From NCBI GenBank assembly GCA_963578705.1, contig CAUZDT010000008.1, forward strand, positions 1 to 29,304: DNA of 29,304 bases. The letters run 5' to 3'. How positions within the stretch are numbered: the first letter of the stretch is position 1; every line of letters begins with the position of its first letter. Source of the DNA: UBA8886 sp963578705. GTDB lineage: Archaea > Thermoplasmatota > Poseidoniia > MGIII > CG-Epi1. Both the position numbers and the translations under genes were made by a program. Positions 5,501 through 12,188 of this stretch are shown here, piece after piece. Under the pieces are notes generated by a model that saw only the letters and a program-made list of their open reading frames with translations, had not been told where the DNA came from and made no database searches.

Positions 5501-6316
5501 TCAGTAGGATTCCCGCTCGGTCGGGAACTCGCCGCCGCGCACGTCGCCGACGTATTGCGCGATGGCCGACTGGATATCCTTTTCGAGGTCGAGGTAGCGC
5601 CGCAGGAAGCGCGGAGAGAAATCCTGTGTTATACCAAGCATATCATGCAGCACCAGCACCTGCCCGTCGCAGTCGGGGCCGGCACCGATGCCGATGGTCG
5701 GCACCGAAATTGCGGCGCTCACCTGCTTCGCGAGGGTCGCCGGAATCTTCTCGAGCACGATGGCGAAGCAGCCCGCCTGTTCGAGGTGCTTCGCGTCCGC
5801 GAGCAGCTTCTGCGCTTCGGCCTCCTCGCGGGCGCGGACGGTGTAGGTGCCGAACTTGTAGATGGATTGTGGCGTCAGCCCGAGGTGGCCCATGACCGGG
5901 ATGCCGGCGGTCAGGATGCGCTCGACCGACTCGCCCACTTCGGCGCCGCCTTCGAGTTTCACGGCGTGCGCGCCCGATTCCTTCATGATGCGGATTGACG
6001 AATCCAGCGCCGCCTTCGAGTCGCCCTGGTAGGTACCGAACGGCAGGTCGACGACGACCAGCGCGCGCTGCGCCCCCTTGACGACGCCGCTGGCATGGTA
6101 TATCATCTGGTCGAGCGTAATCGGGACCGTGGTCTCGTTGCCCGCCATCACGTTGGAGGCGGAATCGCCAACGAGGATGACGTCCACCCCGGCGCCATCG
6201 ACCAGCCTCGCCAGCGAATAATCGTAGGCGGTAAGCATCGCGATTTTCTCGCCATCCTGCTTCATCGCCTGCAGCGTGTTGGTGGTAATGCGGCGGGCGT
6301 CGCTGGCGGGTGCCAT
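5501..6316 (-). CDS. panB: 3-methyl-2-oxobutanoate hydroxymethyltransferase (PanB)
   Basis: The 271-residue protein transfers a hydroxymethyl group from methylene-tetrahydrofolate to 2-oxoisovalerate, giving ketopantoate for CoA synthesis. The PanB pattern is clear: KIAMLTAYDYSLARLVD (24-40), VDVILVGDSASNVMAG with metal ligand D51, VVVDLPFGTYQGD with D90, and AVKLEGG with E122. VMGHLGLTPQS and IGIGAGPDCDGQVLVLHDML also match the family. ATG 6316 is chosen because a TATA-like element lies 25 bp upstream. The frame continues upstream but antisense to nuoA. The JAMM gene follows directly. The folate dependence agrees with PurN nearby. Confidence 0.96.
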   Translation of the reverse strand: MAPASDARRITTNTLQAMKQDGEKIAMLTAYDYSLARLVDGAGVDVILVGDSASNVMAGNETTVPITLDQMIYHASGVVKGAQRALVVVDLPFGTYQGDSKAALDSSIRIMKESGAHAVKLEGGAEVGESVERILTAGIPVMGHLGLTPQSIYKFGTYTVRAREEAEAQKLLADAKHLEQAGCFAIVLEKIPATLAKQVSAAISVPTIGIGAGPDCDGQVLVLHDMLGITQDFSPRFLRRYLDLEKDIQSAIAQYVGDVRGGEFPTERESY

Positions 6317-6336
6317 GCCTGCCCCCTGCCCCGGGG

Positions 6337-6344
6337 ATTTATTA
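6337..6344 (-). promoter_or_regulatory. TATA element of panB-JAMM operon
   Basis: ATTTATTA (TAATAAAT on the coding strand) is centred 25 bp upstream of the panB ATG at 6316. It is placed back to back with the nuoA element at 6372-6379. Confidence 0.6.
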
Positions 6345-6371
6345 CGGTTCGCTGCCGCCGCTCCCGAACGC

Positions 6372-6379
6372 TTTTTATA
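6372..6379 (+). promoter_or_regulatory. TATA box of the nuo operon
   Basis: TTTTTATA is centred 25 bp upstream of the GTG at 6401. This predicts transcription starting at or next to the nuoA start codon, that is, a leaderless operon mRNA. Confidence 0.65.
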
Positions 6380-6400
6380 CTGTTGCTGCACAGGGGCACC

Positions 6401-6760
6401 GTGCTCGGTCACGACTATATCCCAATCGGGATTTTCGCGGTCATTGCGCTCACATTCCCTCTGATGAATTTCTTCATGGGACGGTTCTTCCGGCCCGACT
6501 ACGGGAATCCGCTGAAGCGCTCGACTTACGAGTGCGGCGAAACGCCGGTGGGTGAGGCGCACATTCAGTTCCATTTCCAGTATTACATGTTCGCCATCCT
6601 CTTCGTAGTCTTCGACCTCGTCGTCGTTTTCCTGATGCTCTGGGTGCTGGTCTATACCAGCCTAGACACCAGCGCCAAGCTGGTGATGTTCCTCTTCGTC
6701 GGGATGACCCTGCTCGCACTCTACTACGCGTTGAAGAAGGAGGAGGTTATCTGGATATGA
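6401..6760 (+). CDS. nuoA: NADH-quinone oxidoreductase subunit A (NuoA-like)
   Basis: The 119-residue membrane protein has the NuoA layout: a first helix (IPIGIFAVIALTFPLMNFFM), the conserved cytoplasmic loop RSTYECGETPVGEAHIQFHF (about 46-65) with its Cys and Glu near the quinone site, then two more helices. It is part of the membrane arm next to NuoH. GTG 6401 is chosen because of the TATA box 25 bp upstream and because the protein family starts near here; upstream in-frame codons lie in the divergent panB promoter. It is the first gene of an operon running to about 17720, and its stop overlaps nuoB as ATGA. Confidence 0.93.
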   Translation: MLGHDYIPIGIFAVIALTFPLMNFFMGRFFRPDYGNPLKRSTYECGETPVGEAHIQFHFQYYMFAILFVVFDLVVVFLMLWVLVYTSLDTSAKLVMFLFVGMTLLALYYALKKEEVIWI

Positions 6761-7398
6761 GCCGGCAACAGGTGCGCGGCAACCCCCGCATGCGCAAGGG
6801 CCTCGGCTCACGCACCAGCGACCCCGCCACAATCATGGAAGACCCCCCGTCGGGCGACTGGCTGACGCTGCGCTCCGACCAGTTCCTGAACTGGGTCGAC
6901 GACGCAGTCTACAACATCGCCGAGCAGACCGGCATTCGCGACGTGGTCAATCGCGTCACGCGCCCGATTTTTAACTGGGGGCTGCGCTATTCGCCCTGGC
7001 CGCTCCATCTCGGCATCATGTGCTGTGCGCTCGAGATGGGCGCTGCCGGTGGCCCCGACCACGACTCCGAGCGCATGGGAGTGGTCTATCGTTCCTCGCC
7101 GCGCCAGTGCGATATCCTAATTGTAAACGGCCCGGTCTGCGAGAAACTGCGCCCCAAGCTGAAGACATTATACGAGCAGATGGCCGACCCGAAGTGGGTC
7201 ATCGCGATGGGCGAGTGCGCTATCGGCGGAGGCCCTTACTGGGATTCCTATTCGGTCGTCGCGGGCGCGGACACCTTCATGCCCGTGGACGTTTACATTC
7301 CCGGCTGCCCGGTCCGGCCCGAGGCGCTGATGCACGGTTTCCTGACGCTGCAGAAGAAGATTCGCGAGCAGGAGCCGGGATACTTCCTGAGGCGTTGA
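6757..7398 (+). CDS. nuoB: NADH-quinone oxidoreductase subunit B (NuoB-like)
   Basis: The 213-residue subunit carries the N2 [4Fe-4S] cluster that passes electrons to quinone. Ligands are C89 and C90 (GIMCCALEMGAAGG), C154 (GECAIGGGPYW) and C184 (YIPGCPVRPEAL). An N-terminal extension of about 45 mostly polar residues precedes the conserved core. The usual PARFG-like loop after the first Cys pair reads DHDSERMG here, a modest departure near the quinone pocket. It is in the peripheral arm, docking with NuoD and NuoC. It overlaps nuoA by four bases and is one base from nuoC. Confidence 0.96.
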   Translation: MSRQQVRGNPRMRKGLGSRTSDPATIMEDPPSGDWLTLRSDQFLNWVDDAVYNIAEQTGIRDVVNRVTRPIFNWGLRYSPWPLHLGIMCCALEMGAAGGPDHDSERMGVVYRSSPRQCDILIVNGPVCEKLRPKLKTLYEQMADPKWVIAMGECAIGGGPYWDSYSVVAGADTFMPVDVYIPGCPVRPEALMHGFLTLQKKIREQEPGYFLRR

Positions 7399-7399
7399 A

Positions 7400-7855
7400 A
7401 TGGAAACCGGGCAATTCGTTCAGCAACTGGCGAAGCATGAAGGCGCCAGCGACGGCTCGGTGCTGCGCTCCAACGTCGGCCGCATTTCGATTACCCGCGA
7501 GGCGAGCCAGTCGTTTTTCAGCGTGCTGAAAAACGACTTCGGCTTTGACCACTGCTCGCTGATTTCGGCGGTCGATAACCAGACCGCCTTTGAACTGGTC
7601 TACCACTTCTCGAAAGTTGACGCGGCCGGGCAGATGCTCGAAGTCCATATCGACCTGCCGCGCGACACTCCCACTGTTGACTCCATTACCTACCTGTGGG
7701 CCGGCGCCGACTGGCACGAGCGCGAAGCGTACGACCTGATGGGCATCTACTTCATCGGCCACCCCGACTTGAAGCGGGTGCTGCTGCCGGACGGTTTTGC
7801 AGGGCACCCATTACGCAAGGACTACGTCTACGAGATTCACGAGGAGGAGTGGTAA
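7400..7855 (+). CDS. nuoC: NADH-quinone oxidoreductase subunit C (NuoC-like)
   Basis: The 151-residue protein is the 30-kDa-type peripheral subunit. Its signature lies at about residues 103-146: DWHEREAYDLMGIYF, GHPDLKRVLLPDGFAGHPLR and KDYVYEIHEEEW. It has no cofactor and stabilises NuoD and NuoB. NuoC and NuoD are separate genes here, unlike the fused NuoCD of enterobacteria. The stop shares one base with the nuoD start (TAATG), preceded by a GGAGGAG-type ribosome site at about 7841-7848. Confidence 0.95.
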   Translation: METGQFVQQLAKHEGASDGSVLRSNVGRISITREASQSFFSVLKNDFGFDHCSLISAVDNQTAFELVYHFSKVDAAGQMLEVHIDLPRDTPTVDSITYLWAGADWHEREAYDLMGIYFIGHPDLKRVLLPDGFAGHPLRKDYVYEIHEEEW

Positions 7856-8949
7856 TGGCGGAAATGTGGATTCACATGGGCCCGCAACACCCGATGACCC
7901 ACGGGTTGTGGAACCTGCGCATCAAGGTCAACGGCGAAACCATCACCGATGCTGTGCCTGAGCTGGGCTACCTGCACCGCTCGGTCGAGAAGATTGGCGA
8001 GCGTCGCAAGTACTTCATGAACACGACACTCACCGACCGACTCTGCTACGCTAGCGCGATGACCTGGACCCACTGCTACTGTCTCACCGCCGAGGAGCTG
8101 ATGGGAGTCGTGGCGCCGCCCCGGGCGCAGTATATCCGCACGGTCGTGCTCGAGCTGCAGCGCATCGCCTCGCACCTGATGTGGCTCGGCGCCTACCTCC
8201 CCGATTTGGGATTGATTACCGGTTTCCTCTACGGCATGCGCGACCGCGAGATGTTCCTGAACCTGCTCGAAATCCCGAGCGGCGGGCGGCTGCTCTACAA
8301 CTACGTCAAGATTGGCGGCGTCAAGCGCGACCTGCCGCCCGGCTTCGAAGCCAAGGCGGAGCGCGTCATGCAGACGCTCGAGCGGCGCTTGAAGGAATAC
8401 GAAAACCTCTACGATAACTCGAAAATCTTCCGCATGCGTAACGACGGCGTTGGCATCTACAGCGCCAGCGACGCCATCAACTGGGGCATCACCGGCCCTA
8501 ACCTGCGCAGTGCCGGGGTCCCGTTCGACCTGCGGCAGGCCGACTCCTACGATGCCTATCCTGAGCTGGACTTCGAGCCGGCCACCAACACGGCCGCTGG
8601 CGGCGGAAGCGACTGCTTCAGCCGCTACCGGCAACGCGTCGACGAGATGCACCAGTCGATGAACCTCATCCGGCAGGCGCTGGCGAAGATGCCGGGAGGC
8701 AAGGTGATGGCCGACAGCGTCCCCCTGCGCGCCAGCGGCGAGGCGTTCCGGCGCACCGAGGATTCGCGGGGCGAGGCGCTGATGTACCTCATCGGTGACG
8801 GCAGCGACCGCCCCTACCGCTGGAAGATTCGCAGCCCCATGTTCACCACCGTTTCAGCCGCGCCGCACTTCCTGAAAGGCTACAAGGTGGCCGATGTGCC
8901 CGCTATCATGGGCAGCCTCGACATGTGCATCGGGGAGACTGATAAATGA
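7855..8949 (+). CDS. nuoD: NADH-quinone oxidoreductase subunit D (NuoD-like)
   Basis: The 364-residue 49-kDa-type subunit forms the quinone-binding cavity with NuoB. The N-terminal HMGPQHPMTHGLWNLRI (7-23) includes the catalytic-loop histidine region, then GYLHRSVEKIGERR, RIASHLMWLGAYLPDLG, and C-terminal KIRSPMFTTVSA and IMGSLDMCIGETDK. The NiFe-hydrogenase cysteines are absent, as expected for complex I and not a hydrogenase. The protein ends with DK where many homologues end with DR. ATG 7855 is chosen for the coupled TAATG and the upstream purine-rich site. The stop overlaps nuoH as ATGA. Confidence 0.96.
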   Translation: MAEMWIHMGPQHPMTHGLWNLRIKVNGETITDAVPELGYLHRSVEKIGERRKYFMNTTLTDRLCYASAMTWTHCYCLTAEELMGVVAPPRAQYIRTVVLELQRIASHLMWLGAYLPDLGLITGFLYGMRDREMFLNLLEIPSGGRLLYNYVKIGGVKRDLPPGFEAKAERVMQTLERRLKEYENLYDNSKIFRMRNDGVGIYSASDAINWGITGPNLRSAGVPFDLRQADSYDAYPELDFEPATNTAAGGGSDCFSRYRQRVDEMHQSMNLIRQALAKMPGGKVMADSVPLRASGEAFRRTEDSRGEALMYLIGDGSDRPYRWKIRSPMFTTVSAAPHFLKGYKVADVPAIMGSLDMCIGETDK

Positions 8950-10118
8950 CGTCGCTCTATGACTGGAGCTACTGGTTCTGCGAAGCGTGGCTGGTGCCGC
9001 TGATGACGCCGCTGCTCTACTTCCAGGAGCACATCATGCCGCCTTTCAGCAACCCGGCCGGCGACCTGGCGCGCTGGATGGAATCCGCCGCCGGCCTCAA
9101 CGTCCTAGCATGGACCATCGTGGTCAACGTCGCCCTGATGATAGGTTTCACCAACGTCATCATCGTCGTCTACCTCGAGCGCAAGATTGCGGGGCGTATC
9201 ATGGACCGTCGGGGGCCGATGCTCTCTCTCAGTTCACTGAAGGAGATTGCCAGCGACCTGGCCGGTTATGCTCCTGAATACAACTGGAAGACCACGACCT
9301 ACGCCGGCATCGGAATCCTCCAGAATGTTGCCGACGGCATCAAGTTCTTCTGCAAGGAACTTATTGTTCCCGACAAGGCAGACCGCCTGCTCTATACTAT
9401 CGGGCCGGTGATATTCATCTCTTCGAGCATCCTGCTGCTTGTGATGGTCCCCTTCTCACCCCGCATTGCGGCCTCGTCCGCTCCGCTGGGGCTGCTGGTG
9501 GTGATGGCCGCCTTCTCGATTGCTCCGATAGGCGTGCTGACGACCGGCTGGGCCTGCAACAACAAGTACACGCTCATCGGCGGGATGCGCTCGGCGGCGC
9601 AGCTGATGGCGTACGAAATCCCGCTGCTGCTCTCGATGGCGGGCGTCTTCCTCGTCGCCGGCTCTTACAACCCGATGGATATCGTGGCGCAGCAGCAGGG
9701 GATGTGGAACGTTGTTCCCCAGTTCCTTGGTTTTATCGTCTTCATCGTCTGTATGCTGGCTGAAGTCGAACGCGTGCCGTTCGACCTGCCCGAGGCCGAG
9801 GCGGAACTGGTCGAGGGGTGGACTACCGAAATTGGCGGCCTACGGCTGGGTCTTGTTTTCGCAGCGGAGTACATCCGCGGTTTCGTAGGTGCGATGATTG
9901 CAACCATCCTTTTCCTGGGTGGCTGGTCAGGGCCGTTCCTGCCCGGCGAAATCTGGTTCCTGCTCAAGGTCTACGCCATCCTGGTATTCTTCATTATCCT
10001 GCGCTGGACCGTGCCGCGCATCCGCACCGACCAGATTCTGCTGCTGGGCTGGAAGCGGTTGCTGCCGCTCTCGCTGATTAACCTCGCCCTCGCCATTCTC
10101 TACGTGGAGGTTTTCTGA
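8946..10118 (+). CDS. nuoH: NADH-quinone oxidoreductase subunit H (NuoH-like)
   Basis: The 390-residue multi-spanning protein links membrane and peripheral arms. Family marks are YLERKIAGRIMDRRGPM (about 76-92) after the second helix and the strongly conserved loop EVERVPFDLPEAEAELVEGW (about 274-293), part of the quinone access path. About eight or nine hydrophobic segments can be counted. The N-terminal 50 residues before the first conserved helix (TIVVNVALMIGFTNVIIVVY) are longer than usual and partly hydrophobic. It overlaps nuoD by four bases and shares one base with the nuoI start (TGATG). Confidence 0.96.
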   Translation: MTSLYDWSYWFCEAWLVPLMTPLLYFQEHIMPPFSNPAGDLARWMESAAGLNVLAWTIVVNVALMIGFTNVIIVVYLERKIAGRIMDRRGPMLSLSSLKEIASDLAGYAPEYNWKTTTYAGIGILQNVADGIKFFCKELIVPDKADRLLYTIGPVIFISSSILLLVMVPFSPRIAASSAPLGLLVVMAAFSIAPIGVLTTGWACNNKYTLIGGMRSAAQLMAYEIPLLLSMAGVFLVAGSYNPMDIVAQQQGMWNVVPQFLGFIVFIVCMLAEVERVPFDLPEAEAELVEGWTTEIGGLRLGLVFAAEYIRGFVGAMIATILFLGGWSGPFLPGEIWFLLKVYAILVFFIILRWTVPRIRTDQILLLGWKRLLPLSLINLALAILYVEVF

Positions 10119-10888
10119 TGCCCGAAGCAACGAAGACTCCCGGCCTGATCCAGTCAATTTTCAGCCCATTTACGGTCACGGTCAAGCAGATGCTAAAGTC
10201 CACTTTCGGGCGGCCGCAGACGACCATGTACCCGCTCGAGCGGCGCGAGCTGCCGCCCACCTACCGCGGGATGAACGCCGTCATCTGGGATTTGTGCATC
10301 GGCTGCGGTATCTGCGCCGAGGTCTGCCCCAACCGCTGCCTCAAGATGAAGCCTGAAGAACTTGACGAGGAAGAGCAGGTGCGCGCCTGGTATGGCTCGC
10401 ACCTCGCCAAGCGCAAGACCAAGCCGGAGCGGCCCGCCATCAATTTCGGCCACTGCATGTTCTGTGGCTTCTGCGAGGACTACTGTCCCACGGGAGCGAT
10501 GACCATGACCGACTTTTACGAGATGGCCGACACGACACGAGAGGGGCTCATCTACCCGGCCCGGTCGCTCAAGGTCGACATGGAAACGCTACCGCAGCTG
10601 CCGCTCACCAACTACATGATGGAGTCGCCCGTGCTCTTCTCCGACACCTGCATCGGCTGTCGCAAGTGCGTCGACAACTGCCCCACTAACTGTATCATCA
10701 TGGATACCGGGCCCAAAGACCGCGAGAAGCGCGACGGCTCCAAGCATAACATCCCGGTTCCCTACTTCGACTACACTATCTGCATCGGCTGCTCGACCTG
10801 CGTCAAAGTCTGCCCGGTCGACTGCCTGCACATGGAGCCCATCTCAGATTCCTCTTCGAGTGGCCTGCAGCCGGCGAAGGCGGCCTGA
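10118..10888 (+). CDS. nuoI: NuoI-like ferredoxin subunit with four [4Fe-4S] motifs
   Basis: The 256-residue protein has four complete CxxCxxCxxxC motifs: C60/C63/C66/C70, C113/C116/C119/C123, C178/C181/C184/C188 and C222/C225/C228/C232. Ordinary NuoI has two and is usually about 150-200 residues. The first two motifs, with the GMNAVIWDLCIGCGICAEVC and INFGHCMFCGFCEDYC contexts, match NuoI clusters N6a and N6b. The last two form a second 2x[4Fe-4S] ferredoxin unit (about 170-240) ending in a low-complexity tail. Since nuoE, nuoF and nuoG are absent from the operon, this extra unit may be the electron entry, taking electrons from reduced ferredoxin or another donor. That role is inference. Confidence 0.93.
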   Translation: MPEATKTPGLIQSIFSPFTVTVKQMLKSTFGRPQTTMYPLERRELPPTYRGMNAVIWDLCIGCGICAEVCPNRCLKMKPEELDEEEQVRAWYGSHLAKRKTKPERPAINFGHCMFCGFCEDYCPTGAMTMTDFYEMADTTREGLIYPARSLKVDMETLPQLPLTNYMMESPVLFSDTCIGCRKCVDNCPTNCIIMDTGPKDREKRDGSKHNIPVPYFDYTICIGCSTCVKVCPVDCLHMEPISDSSSSGLQPAKAA

Positions 10889-11152
10889 ATGGACCTGGCA
10901 CTGATTGTCTTCTGGCTGCTCGCATTGAGCATCCTCACGGCTGCATGGGCGGTCGTGACTGGCGGCGATATAGTCCATTCGGTGGTCTGGCTGGCGACCG
11001 TCTTCCTGCTCACCGCCGGTATTTTCATCCTCGCCGGTGCCGAATTCTTGGCAGTCATTCAGGTACTGGTCTACGTTGGTGCCGTCTCGGTCGTAATCCT
11101 GTTCGGCATCATGCTCACGCGGCGCACGCTGCTGGGAGGCGAGAATGGCTGA
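10889..11152 (+). CDS. nuoJ: NADH-quinone oxidoreductase subunit J, N-terminal half
   Basis: The 87-residue protein has three membrane helices and matches only the first half of NuoJ. The segment LAVIQVLVYVGAVSVVILFG (about 53-72) holds the conserved third helix, whose pi-bulge Tyr-Val-Gly region is important for coupling. NuoJ is also split in two genes in several other archaea. The ATG directly follows the nuoI stop, and its end overlaps the second-half gene by eight bases, so the two halves are made together. Confidence 0.9.
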   Translation: MDLALIVFWLLALSILTAAWAVVTGGDIVHSVVWLATVFLLTAGIFILAGAEFLAVIQVLVYVGAVSVVILFGIMLTRRTLLGGENG

Positions 11153-11870
11153 TTCCTGGCTGCGCGACGGGCTGGTCTGGACGTTAGTGCTCTACGTCGT
11201 CGCGATGGTGGCGCTGGCGCCGTGGGGCGAGCTTGGCCCTCCCCAAAGTGGCGGCAGCGACCCGCACCCGCTGGAGCCGGCTGACGGCTACCAGCACCAC
11301 AATACAACGGTGCGCTTCACATGGTCCCACCTCGTGGTCAACTATGAACTGCAAGTTACTAACTCGACCGGTGACGTGGTGGCGAGCCAGAACCTGACTG
11401 ACGAGTCTAGTTACCAAACTCGGCGACTGATGCCCGATGATTACATCTGGGTAGTCAGTTACCTGCCGGTTGACGGCGCGCCTGCAGAGGCCATTGCGAC
11501 CAGTGCATTCAGCCTCGAAAGTTCTGCCAAGCAGCTTCTGGAGTGGGACGCTGTCGGCGTCAGCTATGACTTCCGGTTGCTGCCGGTACCGGGAGCGGAG
11601 CCGGTTCGCGAGCTGGCCGGCACGCCCGCGCTCAAGGCGGATGTTGAGGGGCTTGACGAAGGTGTGGAATACTGGTGGCAGGTGCGGGCGCACGACTCGC
11701 AGGGCCACACCACGGTCTGGAGCCTGCCGCGCTCAATCGAGGTCGGGACGACGCAGTTCCTCGCCTTCGAAGTCTTCAGCGAGTGGGAGCTGGCGTTGTT
11801 GCTGGTTGGTATGATTCTGGTGGTCGCTTTGCAGGCGGGCGTCTTCCTGGCGCGGGAGGAGCACGAATGA
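11145..11870 (+). CDS. nuoJ: NuoJ C-terminal half with inserted fibronectin-III-like domains
   Basis: The 241-residue protein begins with one helix (LVWTLVLYVVAMVALAPWG, 10-28) and ends with FLAFEVFSEWELALLL and GMILVVALQAGVFLAREE (about 205-239). These match the last two helices of NuoJ. Between them, residues about 30-200 are soluble and strand-rich. They look like two fibronectin-III/Ig-like repeats: PADGYQHHNTTVRFTWSHL with YELQVTNSTGDVV, and LLEWDAVGVSYDFRLLPVPG with VEYWWQVRAHDSQGHTTVWS. Several N-x-S/T sequons are present. The insert would sit on the outer face of the membrane by NuoJ topology. Normal second halves have only a short loop here. Position between nuoJ and nuoK, with overlaps of eight and four bases, makes it a true operon member. 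Confidence 0.82.
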   Translation: MADSWLRDGLVWTLVLYVVAMVALAPWGELGPPQSGGSDPHPLEPADGYQHHNTTVRFTWSHLVVNYELQVTNSTGDVVASQNLTDESSYQTRRLMPDDYIWVVSYLPVDGAPAEAIATSAFSLESSAKQLLEWDAVGVSYDFRLLPVPGAEPVRELAGTPALKADVEGLDEGVEYWWQVRAHDSQGHTTVWSLPRSIEVGTTQFLAFEVFSEWELALLLVGMILVVALQAGVFLAREEHE

Positions 11871-12169
11871 TTCCGCTAATGCATTATGTCCTCTTCAGTT
11901 CGGCGCTGCTACTGATTGGCGCTTACGGCGTCATACGCAACCGCAACGCCATCGTGGTACTGATGTCGATTGAAATCATGCTGACGGCAGCCAACATCAA
12001 TTTCGTTGCCTTCGCCGAATTCTGGAACGACCTGACTGGCCAGGTCTTCGCGCTGTTCATAATCGCGATTGCCGCTGCCGAAGTGGCTATTGGGCTTGCC
12101 ATTCTGCTCAGCCTCTACAAGCAGCGCAATACCATCGAGCTGGATATGCTCGACCTCCTGAGGTGGTAA
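11867..12169 (+). CDS. nuoK: NADH-quinone oxidoreductase subunit K (NuoK-like)
   Basis: This 100-residue protein with three membrane helices is full length. The two buried glutamates of the proton path are E36 (VVLMSIEIMLTAANINFVAF) and E72 (AAAEVAIGLAILLSLYK), the same numbering as in E. coli NuoK. The ATG overlaps the preceding stop as ATGA. A purine-rich GAGGTGG close to its end (12160-12166) could serve as the ribosome site for nuoL. Confidence 0.95.
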   Translation: MIPLMHYVLFSSALLLIGAYGVIRNRNAIVVLMSIEIMLTAANINFVAFAEFWNDLTGQVFALFIIAIAAAEVAIGLAILLSLYKQRNTIELDMLDLLRW

Positions 12170-12188
12170 GATACTCGAACAGGCGTGG

